In this document: piece by piece, positions 18,794-27,286 of the stretch
Position numbering within the stretch: the stretch's first letter is position 1
Layout of the letters: every line of letters starts with the position of its first letter
Assembly (NCBI RefSeq): GCF_014851915.1
Contig: NZ_JACVAP010000001.1
Span: 124,001 to 188,000, forward strand
Length of the DNA: 64,000 bases
Direction: 5' to 3'
DNA from: Xanthomonas sp. XNM01
GTDB lineage: Bacteria; Pseudomonadota; Gammaproteobacteria; Xanthomonadales; Xanthomonadaceae
Notes under the pieces: generated by a model
Told to the model about the DNA's origin: nothing
Seen by the model: the letters and a program-made list of their open reading frames with translations, nothing else
The model's database searches: none
Program-made: the position numbers and the translations under genes

Positions 18794-18804
18794 GCCTTCC
18801 ATGC

Positions 18805-18828
18805 AAGCGCCGCCTCCGGGCGGCGCTT
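18805..18828 (+). terminator. terminator of the tRNA-Gly transcript
   Basis: A perfect 10-bp stem (AAGCGCCGCC / GGCGGCGCTT) with the tetraloop TCCG starts 11 bases after the tRNA. TGTGTTGG follows as a short T-rich stretch. Confidence 0.75.
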
Positions 18829-18877
18829 TGTGTTGGCGGGCACCCCGGATCACTCCCACCTGCATGACGCGGTGCGC

Positions 18878-19753
18878 ATGAAACTGGCGATCCTGTCCCG
18901 CAATGCCTCGCTGTATTCGACGCGCCGTCTGGTGGAGGCCGCGCGCAAGCGGGGACACACCGTGCGCGTGCTCGACCCGCTGCGCTGCTACCTGCGCATC
19001 GCGCCGGGCGGATTCGCGATGCGCTACAAGGGCAAACCTGTCGCCGGCTACGACGCGGTGATTCCCCGGATCGGTACCTCGGTCACCCGTTACGCCACCG
19101 CGGTCCTGCGCCAGTTCGAGCTGATGGGCAGCTACTGCCCCAATCCGTCCGACGCGATCCTGCGCGCGCGCGACAAGCTGCGCGCGCACCAGCTGCTGGC
19201 CGCGCAGGGGATCGGCCTGCCGACCACCGTGTTCGGCGACAACCCCGACGACACCGACGACCTGCTGTCGCTGCTGGGCCCGCCGCCGCACGTGGTCAAG
19301 CTCAACGAGGGCACCCAGGGCGCCGGCGTGGTGCTGACCGAGAAGCAGTCGGCCTCGCGTGCGATGGTCGAGGCCCTGCGCGGGCTCTACGCCAACTTCC
19401 TGGTCCAGGAATTCATCGCCGAGGCCGAAGGCGCGGACCTGCGCTGCTTCGTGGTCGGCGACCGGGTCGTGGCTGCGATGCGGCGGCAGGCGCCGGAGGG
19501 CGAGTTCCGCTCCAACCTGCACCGCGGCGGCCAGGCCAGCCCGGCCGATGCCAGCGCCGAGGAACAGGACGTGGCGGTGCGCTCGGCGCGTGCGCTGGGG
19601 CTTGAGGTGGCCGGCGTGGATATGGTCCGCTCCGCGCGCGGCCCGCTGGTACTCGAGGTCAATTCCACCCCGGGGCTGGAGGGCATCGAGGCCGCGTGCG
19701 GGGTCGACGTGGCGGGTGCGATCATCGAGCACGTCGCACGGGATTTCTTCTGA
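18878..19753 (+). CDS. rimK: RimK family ATP-grasp ligase
   Basis: This 291-residue ATP-grasp enzyme is of the RimK type, which adds glutamate residues to the C-terminus of ribosomal protein S6 in E. coli. It begins [20 protein letters not shown] at the ATG at 18878. The N-terminal domain includes [20 protein letters not shown]. The ATP-grasp core shows [33 protein letters not shown] and FRSNLHRGG, with the metal-binding tail [19 protein letters not shown]. The length equals E. coli RimK (about 300). Other members make different peptide or amide bonds, so S6 modification is inferred. A leaderless tRNA lies upstream and a candidate sRNA downstream. Confidence 0.9.
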   Translation: MKLAILSRNASLYSTRRLVEAARKRGHTVRVLDPLRCYLRIAPGGFAMRYKGKPVAGYDAVIPRIGTSVTRYATAVLRQFELMGSYCPNPSDAILRARDKLRAHQLLAAQGIGLPTTVFGDNPDDTDDLLSLLGPPPHVVKLNEGTQGAGVVLTEKQSASRAMVEALRGLYANFLVQEFIAEAEGADLRCFVVGDRVVAAMRRQAPEGEFRSNLHRGGQASPADASAEEQDVAVRSARALGLEVAGVDMVRSARGPLVLEVNSTPGLEGIEAACGVDVAGAIIEHVARDFF

Positions 19754-19783
19754 TTATCAATGGCTTGCGTTTGATGGTCGCGG

Positions 19784-19812
19784 TTGACCTCGATGCGTCA
19801 CATGGATTTAAC
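19784..19812 (+). promoter_or_regulatory. sigma-70 promoter of candidate sRNA
   Basis: TTGACC at 19784 and TTTAAC at 19807 are separated by exactly 17 bases, in a patch noticeably richer in A/T than its surroundings. This is one of the clearest -35/-10 pairs in the window. It predicts a transcript start near 19816-19820. Confidence 0.6.
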
Positions 19813-19815
19813 GCG

Positions 19816-19948
19816 ACTTTAATTGCCCCCGCCGTAGTCTCGCCAGAACCGCAGCTCCTCGTCTGCCTGGCCATGGTCCGACAGTCGGGAAACGGTAATC
19901 GGGGCAACAACTTTCGGCCCAGGCGGCGACAGTCGTCTGGGCCTTTTT
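19816..19948 (+). ncRNA. candidate small RNA between rimK and the secreted-protein gene
   Basis: About 130 bases lie between a good promoter and a strong terminator with no coding frame of note. Near the 5' end TTGCCCC pairs with GGGGCAA about 80 bases later, closing a large domain. Inside, CCGA-CAG-TCGG can form a small hairpin, and the same CGACAGTCG core recurs in the terminator loop. The 3' end is the terminator at 19917-19948. The arrangement fits a stand-alone sRNA. A leader with an attenuator for the gene at 20070 is the alternative. I cannot assign a known RNA family by eye. Confidence 0.5.
19917..19948 (+). terminator. Rho-independent terminator of the candidate sRNA
   Basis: A 7-bp stem GGCCCAG (19917-19923) / CTGGGCC (19937-19943) is followed directly by TTTTT at 19944-19948. 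It lies about 165 bases past the rimK stop, so it could also end the rimK transcript. Confidence 0.8.
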
Positions 19949-20069
19949 GTATGAGCGCGATGGCTGCTCGATTTGATGGCGTGCAGGCAGACGCGGCAGA
20001 ATCGAAAAGCAGCACCCTGCTGCCGGCGATCGGGACGATCGGCGTCATTACCTATCAGTGAGGTGAAGC

Positions 20070-20561
20070 ATGATGTACAGGACTATGCTTGTTTCCCTGC
20101 TTTTCATCGCGGCGTTTGGTGTAGATGCAAAAGTGCAGGCCGGCGGTTCGACATTCTCGCCGGAGAAAGGGCTGAGCGTTTCGGGCGCGTTTGACGCTCA
20201 GCGCAGAGCGATACTCGACGCACTGAGTGATGGAAAGACGTACTCGGAGATATCCTCTGACAGCCGTTCCAAGGTGCGTGTAGCGCTTGACCGCATGGCA
20301 TCCGTCATTGGCGATGTGGACAGTCTCGATGAATTGACCGAGGTTGCCCGGCTCAATGTGCTTAACGACCAGGAGCTGGTCAACGCGCTGCTCACGCAGG
20401 CGCGCGAAGACAGCCGGCTGGTCTGCATCCGCGAAAAGCAGGTCGGTTCACACCGCTCTGTCAACAAATGCGCGACCGTTGCCCAGCGGCGCCAGATGGC
20501 GACCGACACACAGCAGAAGCTGCAGAGCATGCAGCGGTTCAAGCCTGCCGAAGGCCCGTAA
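20070..20561 (+). CDS. small secreted protein of unknown function, upstream of a two-component system
   Basis: This 163-residue exported protein has the signal peptide MMYRTMLVSLLFIAAFGVDA. The mature part is polar and helical, with an Arg/Ser-rich middle (YSEISSDSRSKVRVALDRMA). It ends with a Cys pair in VCIREKQVGSHRSVNKCATV, a C-x-n-GS-H-x-n-C pattern I have seen in small secreted xanthomonad proteins of unknown role. ATGs at 20070 and 20073 are both possible. AGGTGA at 20061 is better spaced for the second. It ends only 11 bases before the response regulator. Base composition and codon use are visibly less GC-rich than in its neighbours, which may mean fast divergence or acquisition. Confidence 0.75.
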   Translation: MMYRTMLVSLLFIAAFGVDAKVQAGGSTFSPEKGLSVSGAFDAQRRAILDALSDGKTYSEISSDSRSKVRVALDRMASVIGDVDSLDELTEVARLNVLNDQELVNALLTQAREDSRLVCIREKQVGSHRSVNKCATVAQRRQMATDTQQKLQSMQRFKPAEGP

Positions 20562-20572
20562 TAGAGAACGCT

Positions 20573-21256
20573 ATGCGCATCCTGGTAATCGAAGACAACA
20601 GCGACATCGCGGCCAACCTCGGGGACTACCTCGAGGACCGCGGCCATACCGTCGATTTCGCCGCCGACGGCGTGACCGGCCTCCACCTGGCGGTGGTCCA
20701 CGATTTCGATGCGATCGTGCTCGACCTCAATCTGCCGGGCATGGACGGCATCGAGGTCTGCCGGAAGCTGCGCAACGAGGCGCGCAAGCAGACGCCGGTG
20801 CTGATGCTCACCGCCCGCGACAGCCTCGAGAACAAGCTTGCCGGCTTCGACTCCGGCGCCGACGACTACCTGATCAAGCCGTTCGCGCTGCAGGAAGTCG
20901 AAGTCCGGCTGAACGCACTGGCCCGGCGCGGCAAGGGCGTACAGACGCGGGTGCTCAACGTCGCCGACCTGGAATACAACCTCGACACGCTCGAGGTCCG
21001 CCGCGAAGGCAGGCTGCTGCAGCTCAATCCGACCGCGCTGAAGATCCTGCAGGCGCTGATGGAGGCGTCGCCGGCGGTGGTCACCCGCCAGGAGCTCGAG
21101 ACCCGCGTGTGGGGCGAGGAACTGCCGGATTCCGACTCGCTGCGCGTGCACATCCACGGCCTGCGCGCCGTCGTCGACAAGCCGTTCCCGGTGCCCTACA
21201 TCCAGACCCGCCACGGCATCGGTTACCGCATCGCCGCACCAGATGGCGGCAGCTGA
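20573..21256 (+). CDS. OmpR/PhoP-family response regulator
   Basis: This 227-residue DNA-binding response regulator starts MRILVIEDNSDIAANLGDYL. The phospho-acceptor is Asp51 in IVLDLNLPGMDG. The conserved Thr is in VLMLTARD and the Lys in DYLIKPFALQEVE. A winged-helix OmpR-type effector domain follows from about residue 128 (LNPTALKILQALM, VHIHGLRAVVDKPF, IQTRHGIGYRIA). It overlaps the kinase gene by 14 bases and sits just behind the secreted protein gene, so the three are probably one operon. The architecture is PhoP/ColR-like, but I do not assign a named system. Confidence 0.95.
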   Translation: MRILVIEDNSDIAANLGDYLEDRGHTVDFAADGVTGLHLAVVHDFDAIVLDLNLPGMDGIEVCRKLRNEARKQTPVLMLTARDSLENKLAGFDSGADDYLIKPFALQEVEVRLNALARRGKGVQTRVLNVADLEYNLDTLEVRREGRLLQLNPTALKILQALMEASPAVVTRQELETRVWGEELPDSDSLRVHIHGLRAVVDKPFPVPYIQTRHGIGYRIAAPDGGS

Positions 21257-22589
21257 CCCGGCATCGCCGCGTCGCAGCCGGCGTTTCCGGCGCCGGCTGC
21301 GTACCCGCATCATCCTGTCCTTCCTGCTGCTCGGTTCCGGGTTGACGGCGCTGTTCGCCTTCCTGACCGACGTGGCCCGCCAGCGCGTGGAAAACCAGCT
21401 GGTCGAGGACGTGATGAACCGCAACATCGACGAGTACGCGCGCCGGTTCTATTTCGACCCCAGCAACAGCAAGCCCGACCTGCCGGTGCAGCAGATGTAC
21501 GGGCGGGTGGTGTCGCGCGAGGGCTTCGAACAGCTCCGCATCGACGAGCCGGACTGGTACGACCTGCCCAACGGCAACCACAACATCAGCGGACGCGACG
21601 AGAAGGGCGAGCCGTTCGCCTACAAGCTCGCGGTGCGCAAGACGCCCAACGAGTGGTTCTTCCTCGCCTACGACATGACCCAGTCGCTGCGCGGCGAGGC
21701 CCAGCTCAAGCGCGCGCTGTACGTGTCGATCCTGCTGTTCAGCGGCCTGTCGCTGCTGATCGGCTGGTGGTCCGCATCGCGGGTGATGCGCCCGGTGACC
21801 GAACTGGCCGCGCGGCTGCGGGCCTACCGCGGCAGCAGCCAGCCCAAGAAGCTGGCCTCGCACTTCCCCGACGACGAGGTCGGCCAGCTGGCCGAGGCGC
21901 TGGACGACTATTCGACGCGGCTGACCGAGGTGGTCCAGCGCGACCGCGAGTTCAATGCCGACGTCAGCCATGAGCTGCGCACGCCGCTGGCGGTGATCAA
22001 GGGCGCGGTCGAGCTGCTGCTGTCGCGGCCGGACCTGGACGAGCGCACGCTCGCGCGGCTCTCGCGTATCCAGCGCGCCGAGCAGCAGTGCAGCGACCTG
22101 ATCGGCTCGCTGCTGCTGCTGTCGCGCAACGAGCGCGGCCAGGGGCGCAGCGACGTGGCCAAGGTGGCCGAGCAGCTGCTCGATTCCCACCGCGCGCAGC
22201 TGGGTGGCAAGTCGCTGGAGCTGCGCATCGAGGGCGAGCCCGAGGCGCTGGTGGTCGAGGCGCCGGAGGCGGCGTTGTCGGTGGCGCTGGGCAACCTGAT
22301 CGGCAACGCGGTCAAGTACACGCCGCATGGCGAGGTGGTCGTGCGGCTGCTACCGGCAGCGGTGCAGGTGATCGACACCGGCCCCGGGCTGAGCGAGGAC
22401 GATGCGTCGCGGCTGTTCCAGCGCGGCTATCGCGGCACGCACGCCGGTCACTCGCAGGGGGCGGGCATCGGCCTGTCGATCGTGGGCCGGCTCTGCGATC
22501 TCTACGGCTGGGATGTCCAGGTCACGCCGCGTCGCGACGGGACCAGCGGTGTCGTGGCGACGCTTTCGTTCGGGCGCAGCGCCGCCTGA
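21243..22589 (+). CDS. sensor histidine kinase
   Basis: This is an inner-membrane histidine kinase of 448 residues, partner of the regulator it overlaps. A basic N-terminus leads to TM1 (residues 23-42). A periplasmic sensor domain of about 115 residues follows (rich in aromatic and Asp residues, for example FDPSNSKPDLPVQQMYGRVV), then TM2 near 158-180 (VSILLFSGLSLLIGWWSA). A HAMP-like linker (RVMRPVTELAARLRAYRG) is followed by the H-box with His243 (FNADVSHELRTPLAVIKGAV). The ATP domain has the N-box GNLIGNAVKYTPHGEV, the G1-box VIDTGPGLSEDD and GAGIGLSIVGRLC. The periplasmic domain could read out the secreted protein encoded upstream. Confidence 0.95.
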   Translation: MAAADPASPRRSRRFRRRLRTRIILSFLLLGSGLTALFAFLTDVARQRVENQLVEDVMNRNIDEYARRFYFDPSNSKPDLPVQQMYGRVVSREGFEQLRIDEPDWYDLPNGNHNISGRDEKGEPFAYKLAVRKTPNEWFFLAYDMTQSLRGEAQLKRALYVSILLFSGLSLLIGWWSASRVMRPVTELAARLRAYRGSSQPKKLASHFPDDEVGQLAEALDDYSTRLTEVVQRDREFNADVSHELRTPLAVIKGAVELLLSRPDLDERTLARLSRIQRAEQQCSDLIGSLLLLSRNERGQGRSDVAKVAEQLLDSHRAQLGGKSLELRIEGEPEALVVEAPEAALSVALGNLIGNAVKYTPHGEVVVRLLPAAVQVIDTGPGLSEDDASRLFQRGYRGTHAGHSQGAGIGLSIVGRLCDLYGWDVQVTPRRDGTSGVVATLSFGRSAA

Positions 22590-22670
22590 TCGGTGCGGCG
22601 CTGCGCGTCCTCACAGGCCTCGGCCTGGTCACGCAGCCTGTCGGCTGCGCACAGGCGGTTGCCCGTCGCC

Positions 22671-23270
22671 CTACAGGTGGATCCAGAAGCAGCCGAAGCG
22701 GCGACGCAGGCCGAACACGGTACGCGATGGCGTGCTGCCGTTGGCGAGGGTCTGCTCGATGCGCAGGCCGGTCGGACGCGCCGCGGGCGGCGCTGCCGCT
22801 CCCGTCGGCCAGGCGTCGGCGCCCGCGGCCCGTGGGTCGGCCGGGCTTTCCACCGGCGGCATCGAAGGCGGGTCGGCGGATGGCTGCGGATGGACCGGCG
22901 CGATGTCCACCAGTGGACGCGAGACGATCGCTTCGAGACGGTCGAGCCGTTGCCGGGCGCCGGCGCTGGACACGCCCTGCCAGTCGTAGAGGCTGGACAG
23001 GCGGTTGAGGTCCCGGTTGCGGATGGCCGCGCCGATCTCCATCGACAGGTCGCCCAGCGTGCGCGCGCAGCCGCCGCGGTAGTGCCGCGCGTCGGTGGCG
23101 CCGGCATGGGTGCTGCTCGCGGGCGGGAGCCGCGGCGTCGCCCCGAGGTCGGCACAGCTGCGATCGCTGAAGACCGCCTGCCCGTCCGCGCCGACGCACC
23201 GATGCACCTGCTGCGCGGCGGCATCGGCCGCCAGCAGTGCCAGGCAGAGCAGGGGAGCGGCGCGCAGCAT
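22671..23270 (-). CDS. secreted DUF4124-domain protein
   Basis: This 199-residue exported protein of unknown function has the signal peptide MLRAAPLLCLALLAADAAAQ. Immediately after it comes a DUF4124 module (VHRCVGADGQAVFSDRSC), a short beta-hairpin element with paired cysteines common in xanthomonad envelope proteins. A middle segment (GGCARTLGDLSMEIGAAIRN to DRLEAIVSRPLVDI) appears helical. The rest is Pro/Ala-rich and ends FGLRRRFGCFWIHL. It converges with the histidine kinase gene and is separate from metF by a 71-base gap. Confidence 0.82.
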   Translation of the reverse strand: MLRAAPLLCLALLAADAAAQQVHRCVGADGQAVFSDRSCADLGATPRLPPASSTHAGATDARHYRGGCARTLGDLSMEIGAAIRNRDLNRLSSLYDWQGVSSAGARQRLDRLEAIVSRPLVDIAPVHPQPSADPPSMPPVESPADPRAAGADAWPTGAAAPPAARPTGLRIEQTLANGSTPSRTVFGLRRRFGCFWIHL

Positions 23271-23341
23271 CGGCGCAGTCTAGGGCCGGCGTCGGCGCGG
23301 CGATAGCCGCGGAAGGATCCAGCCGGCCTGCGTACGGCCGC

Positions 23342-24169
23342 TCAGCCGCGCAGCCGGTCCAGCACCGCCTGGGTCGGCTTCGCCAGGTTCAGCGTATAGA
23401 AGTGCAGCGACGGTGCGCCGCCATCGACCAGACGCCGGCACAGTTCGGCGACCACGTCGGCGGCGAACTCGCGGATCGCCGCGGCATCGTCGCCGAAGGC
23501 CTGCATGCGCTTGCCGATCCAGCGCGGGATCTCGGCGCCGCAGGCTTCGGAGAAGCGGCGCAGCTGCGAGAAGTTCGAGATCGGCATGACGCCCGGGATG
23601 ATCGGCACGTCCACGCCGATCCGGCGGGCGTCGTCGACGAAACGGAAGTAGGCGTCGGCGTTGTAGAAGTACTGGGTGATCGCGGCGTCGGCGCCGGCAT
23701 CGATCTTGGCCTTGAAGTGCTTCAGGTCGGCGGTCGCATCCTGTGCCTGCGGATGGGTTTCCGGATAGGCGCCGACCTCGATCCGGAAGCGGTCGCCGTG
23801 CTCGGCCCGGATCAGCTCGACCAGCTCCGAGGCGTAGCGCAGGTCGCCGGCATGGCCCATGCCCGAGGGCAGGTCGCCGCGCAGGGCGACGATGCGGCGA
23901 CAGCCGATCGCGCGGTACAGCTTGAGCAGTTCGCGGATCTCCTCGCGGCTGCCGCCGACGCAGGACAGGTGCGGCGCGGCCTCGAAGCCGTGGTGCTGGT
24001 TGAGGTGGCGCACCGTCTCGGAGGTGTAGCTCAGGGTCGAGCCACCGGCGCCGAAGGTGCAGGACACGTACTCGGGCGCGTACGCACGCAGCTTCCCGGC
24101 CGCGCGGTCGAGCTGGGCGCGCTGGTCGTCGGTCTTGGGCGGATAGAACTCGAGGCTGATCTGCGTCAT
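23342..24169 (-). CDS. metF: 5,10-methylenetetrahydrofolate reductase MetF
   Basis: This FAD enzyme reduces methylene-THF to 5-methyl-THF, supplying the methyl group for methionine synthesis. Its 275 residues fit the short bacterial form. The N-terminus TQISLEFYPPKTDDQRAQLD carries the active-site Glu of the FEFFPPK-type motif. The other blocks are VSCTFGAGGST, PHLSCVGGSREEI, IVALRGDLPSG, ITQYFYNADAYFRFV and IIPGVMPISNFSQLRRFSE. It has its own promoter. It is not beside ahcY, which it often follows in related bacteria, and its short leader has no room for the SAH riboswitch found upstream of ahcY here. Confidence 0.97.
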   Translation of the reverse strand: MTQISLEFYPPKTDDQRAQLDRAAGKLRAYAPEYVSCTFGAGGSTLSYTSETVRHLNQHHGFEAAPHLSCVGGSREEIRELLKLYRAIGCRRIVALRGDLPSGMGHAGDLRYASELVELIRAEHGDRFRIEVGAYPETHPQAQDATADLKHFKAKIDAGADAAITQYFYNADAYFRFVDDARRIGVDVPIIPGVMPISNFSQLRRFSEACGAEIPRWIGKRMQAFGDDAAAIREFAADVVAELCRRLVDGGAPSLHFYTLNLAKPTQAVLDRLRG

Positions 24170-24199
24170 CGCGGCATCGGCAGTGCTGGGTTGGCGCGG

Positions 24200-24229
24200 A
24201 TCATATCTCTTTATCGCGATGAATGTGAA
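24200..24229 (-). promoter_or_regulatory. metF promoter
   Basis: On the minus strand TTCACA (24229-24224) and TATGAT (24205-24200) are 18 bases apart, five of six and four or more of six matches to consensus. Transcription would begin about 25 bases before the metF ATG. The spacer holds ATCGCGAT, an 8-bp palindrome that could be an operator. Confidence 0.55.
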
Positions 24230-24373
24230 GTGTGGCGGCCGTGCGCGCCCGATGCCGCCTGCGCCGGGCTCCTGCCGCTCGTCCGCTCCGGTCGCCGCCC
24301 GTCATTCTTTTCCCGCATCCGGGTTGCCGCGCTTCAGCCTGTCTCCTCCGAGCCACCACCAACGAGACCGACC

Positions 24374-25297
24374 ATGCGCCAGCGTCCGCTGTGTTCCCAC
24401 CCCTTCAAGCCTGCGGTCTGGATCGCGATCGTCGTCGCGGCGGTGATCGCACCGAGCGTGGCCAGGAGCGCGCCGCAGCCGCATGGCGACCTCCGGGTCG
24501 AGGTCGTCGGCGAGGGCCGGCCGGTGCTGATGATCCCGGGCCTGAACAGCAGCGCCGAGGTCTGGCGGCAGACCTGCCAGGCGCTGCAGCCGCTGCAGTG
24601 CCACCTGATCCAGCTGCCCGGCTTCGCCGGCGCGCCGCCCGCGGTGTCCGAGCCGTTCCTCGATGGCATGCGCGACCAGGTGCTGGCCTATGCCGCCTCG
24701 CAGAAACTCCAGCAGCCTGCGGTGATCGGCCACAGCCTGGGTGGACTGCTCGGCATGAAGCTGGCGCTGGCCGCGCCGGAGGCGATCGGCCCGCTGGTGA
24801 TCGTCGACTCGCTGCCGTTCTTCGCTGCGGCGACCAATCCCGCTGCCAGCGTCGCCAGCGTGCAGCCGATGGCAGCGGGCATGCGCCGGGCGATGATGGC
24901 AGCCGACGATGCGACCTATACGCGCCAGGCCGAGGCGGCGCTGGCGGGGATGACCCGTTCGCCTGAACGCGTCGAAGAGCTCAAGCGCTGGGGTGCGGCC
25001 AGCGACCGTGCGACGACCTCCCAGGCGATGTACGAGCTGCTGGTCACCGATCTGCGTGACGACCTGGCTGGCGTGCGCACGCCGACCCTCGTCCTCGGCG
25101 CCTGGGCCGCGTATGCGAACTTCGGCCAGACCCGGGAGGCGACCCGGGCGATCTTCGCCGGGCAGTACGCGAAGCTGCCGGGCGTGCGGATCGCACTGAG
25201 CGACACCGGCTACCACTTCCTGATGTGGGACGACCCGCAGTGGCTGCAGGGCGAGGTCCGCGGGTTCCTGGCCGCGCATCCGGCCAGCGGCGGCTGA
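24374..25297 (+). CDS. secreted alpha/beta hydrolase
   Basis: This 307-residue alpha/beta-fold hydrolase has a signal peptide or N-terminal anchor (PAVWIAIVVAAVIAPSVARS). The core begins with VEVVGEGRPVLMIPGLNSSA (oxyanion loop). The nucleophile elbow is VIGHSLGGLLGMKLA. The acid probably lies in the strand LVLGAWAAYANFGQT, and the catalytic His in SDTGYHFLMWDDPQWL near the end. Esterase and peptidase-like substrates are equally possible. The ATG at 24374 is chosen because the hydrophobic leader follows. It is divergent from metF. Confidence 0.87.
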   Translation: MRQRPLCSHPFKPAVWIAIVVAAVIAPSVARSAPQPHGDLRVEVVGEGRPVLMIPGLNSSAEVWRQTCQALQPLQCHLIQLPGFAGAPPAVSEPFLDGMRDQVLAYAASQKLQQPAVIGHSLGGLLGMKLALAAPEAIGPLVIVDSLPFFAAATNPAASVASVQPMAAGMRRAMMAADDATYTRQAEAALAGMTRSPERVEELKRWGAASDRATTSQAMYELLVTDLRDDLAGVRTPTLVLGAWAAYANFGQTREATRAIFAGQYAKLPGVRIALSDTGYHFLMWDDPQWLQGEVRGFLAAHPASGG

Positions 25298-25508
25298 TGC
25301 CCGGCACGCGTCCGGTGCGGATCGACGCACGCTCGGTTCGCGGGGGCCGTCGCACAGGCTCGGCCAGCACACGCTGCGGATGGATGCCAGGGTGCTGTAC
25401 AACGACCGGCACGGCGACGGACCATCCGCCGGCACATGACCGTGTCGAATGGCGCACCCATCACGGATGCGCGACGGTACCGGCAGCGCGACGGCACGGA
25501 CGGACGAG

Positions 25509-26552
25509 ATGACGATGCAGGATGGATGTGGTTCGCGCTGGTTCTGGCTGCTCAACACGCTGGCGTGGCTGGTCTATCTGGTCGCCAACCTCGCGCTGGG
25601 AGCGGCCTTCATCGGCTGGAGCTCGGGTCTGCTGCTGCTGTCGATGGCGCTGTCCGGGACGTTGTATGTGGTCTCCTCGGCGATCCGCGGCCAGGCGCTG
25701 CGACGCGGCTGGTTCGAGCTGGACCTCGTGGCGCTGGCCTGGCGCATGCTGCTGTGCGTGGCCGGCGGCGCCCTGCTCGCGCAGCTGCTCGTGTTCGTGG
25801 TGCTGCGGCCGGCGCTGTTGCTGGGGTGGGTCACGCTGCCCCGGTCCGACTACAGCGTCGGTGCGTTCATCGGCTACTGGTTCAACACCGCCGTGATCCT
25901 TGGCCTGTGGGTGGCCGGCTGGACCGGCTGGACCGCGCTTGCGCATGCGCGCACCTCGCGCCTGGCCCGTCTGCAGGCCGAAGCCGAGCGCCAGTCGCTC
26001 GAACACGAGGCGCTGCGTGCGCGGCTCAATCCGCATTTCGTGTTCAACGCGCTCAACAACCTGCGTGCGCTGATCCTCGAGGATCCGCAGCGCGCGCGCG
26101 AACTGGTCGGGCGCCTGTCCAACACGCTGCGGCACGCGCTGGAGCACAGCCAGCGCGAGCGCGTGGCGCTGGCCGGAGAACTGACCGTGGTCGATGACTA
26201 CCTGGCCATCGAGGCCGTGCACTTCGAGGACCGGCTGCGGGTGGTCCGGCGGATCGATGCCGGGCTGGACGACGCACAGCTGCCGGCGATGGCGCTGCAG
26301 CTGCTGGTGGAGAACGCGGTCAAGCATGGCATCGCGGTGGCGCCGGGCGGCGGCGAGCTGCGCATCGCCGCGACGCGCGAGGGCGCGCTGCTGCGGCTGC
26401 AGGTCGACAATCCCGGCCGGCTCGGCGCGTCGGGCGCGGGTCATGGCGTCGGCCTGGCCTGGCTGCGGCAGGCGCTGGTGCGCGTGCGGGGCCGCTTCGC
26501 GCTGGAGCAGCAAGGCGAGCGCGTGGTGGCCACCCTGGAGATCCCGCAATGA
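25509..26552 (+). CDS. LytS/AlgZ-type sensor histidine kinase
   Basis: This is an integral-membrane histidine kinase of 347 residues (ATG at 25509; another at 25515). Four TM helices in the first 135 residues (such as LLNTLAWLVYLVANLALG and AVILGLWVAGWTGWTALA) lack a large extracytoplasmic domain, so sensing is probably within the membrane. A coiled linker leads to the His_kinase family motif with His176 (RLNPHFVFNALNNLRALI). The ATPase domain has MALQLLVENAVKHGIAV, and the glycine box ends in GVGLAWLRQALVR. It overlaps the LytTR regulator by four bases (ATGA). The pair resembles AlgZ-AlgR in organisation. Confidence 0.93.
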   Translation: MTMQDGCGSRWFWLLNTLAWLVYLVANLALGAAFIGWSSGLLLLSMALSGTLYVVSSAIRGQALRRGWFELDLVALAWRMLLCVAGGALLAQLLVFVVLRPALLLGWVTLPRSDYSVGAFIGYWFNTAVILGLWVAGWTGWTALAHARTSRLARLQAEAERQSLEHEALRARLNPHFVFNALNNLRALILEDPQRARELVGRLSNTLRHALEHSQRERVALAGELTVVDDYLAIEAVHFEDRLRVVRRIDAGLDDAQLPAMALQLLVENAVKHGIAVAPGGGELRIAATREGALLRLQVDNPGRLGASGAGHGVGLAWLRQALVRVRGRFALEQQGERVVATLEIPQ

Positions 26553-27286
26553 GCCAGGTGCCGCTGCGTGTCCTGATCGTCGATGACGCACGCCTCGCGC
26601 GGGCCGAACTGCGCACCCTGCTGGCCCAGGTCGAGGGTGTCGAACTGGTCGGCGAAGCCGAGGACGTGCCGCAGGCGCGTGCGGCGATCGCGCGGCTGCA
26701 TCCGGACCTGGTCCTGCTCGACATCCAGATGCCGTCCGGCAGCGGTTTCGACGTGCTCGCCGGCCTGGAGACGGTGCCGGCGGTGGTGTTCACCACCGCC
26801 TACGACCAGTACGCGCTGCAGGCTTTCGCCGCCAACGCGCTGGATTACCTGCTCAAGCCGGTCGACCCGCTGCGGCTGCGCGCGGCGCTGGACAAGGCGC
26901 GGATGACGCCGGCGCCGGCAGTCGCGGACGGCGCCGCACCGCGCGCCCCGCTCGGTGCAGACGACCAGGTGTTCCTGCGCGATGGCGAGCGGTGCTGGTT
27001 CGTGGCGATGGGCGAGGTGTCGCGGATCGTGGTCGACGGCAACTACGCCCGGCTCTGGTTCCGCGACCAGACCGCACTGCTGATGCGCAGCCTGGCGGCG
27101 CTCGAGGCCAGGCTGGAGCCGGCGCTGTTCTTCCGCGCCAACCGCAACACGCTGGTCAATCTGCGCCACGTGCGCGCGGTCGAGCCATCGCTCGCCGACG
27201 GCTATCTGCTGCGGTTGAAGGACGGCGGCGAGGTCGAGGTGTCGCGGCGCCAGGCCCGGGAACTGCGCGAGCGGCTGGCGCTGTAA
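26549..27286 (+). CDS. LytTR-family response regulator (AlgR-like)
   Basis: This 245-residue regulator has a receiver domain with Asp58 (LVLLDIQMPSGSGFDVL), the Thr switch in VVFTTAYDQYALQAF and the Lys in YLLKPVDPLRLRA. After a short Ala/Pro linker comes a LytTR DNA-binding domain from about residue 135: ISRIVVDGNYARLWF (written here without its full flank), LFFRANRNTLVNLRHVRAVE and DGGEVEVSRRQARELRERL. Coupled translation with the preceding kinase makes them a cognate pair. LytTR regulators bind direct repeats near -50 of targets. None is obvious in this intergenic region. Confidence 0.94.
   Translation: MSQVPLRVLIVDDARLARAELRTLLAQVEGVELVGEAEDVPQARAAIARLHPDLVLLDIQMPSGSGFDVLAGLETVPAVVFTTAYDQYALQAFAANALDYLLKPVDPLRLRAALDKARMTPAPAVADGAAPRAPLGADDQVFLRDGERCWFVAMGEVSRIVVDGNYARLWFRDQTALLMRSLAALEARLEPALFFRANRNTLVNLRHVRAVEPSLADGYLLRLKDGGEVEVSRRQARELRERLAL

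Noticed and set aside
18527-18877. N-terminal extension of the RimK-like gene through the tRNA
   Set aside because: The frame runs through the esterase 3' end, the tRNA and its terminator. The family start MKLAILSR at 18878 is clear.
23237-24373. Long N-terminal extension of the alpha/beta hydrolase
   Set aside because: It lies antisense to metF. The hydrophobic leader begins at the ATG at 24374.
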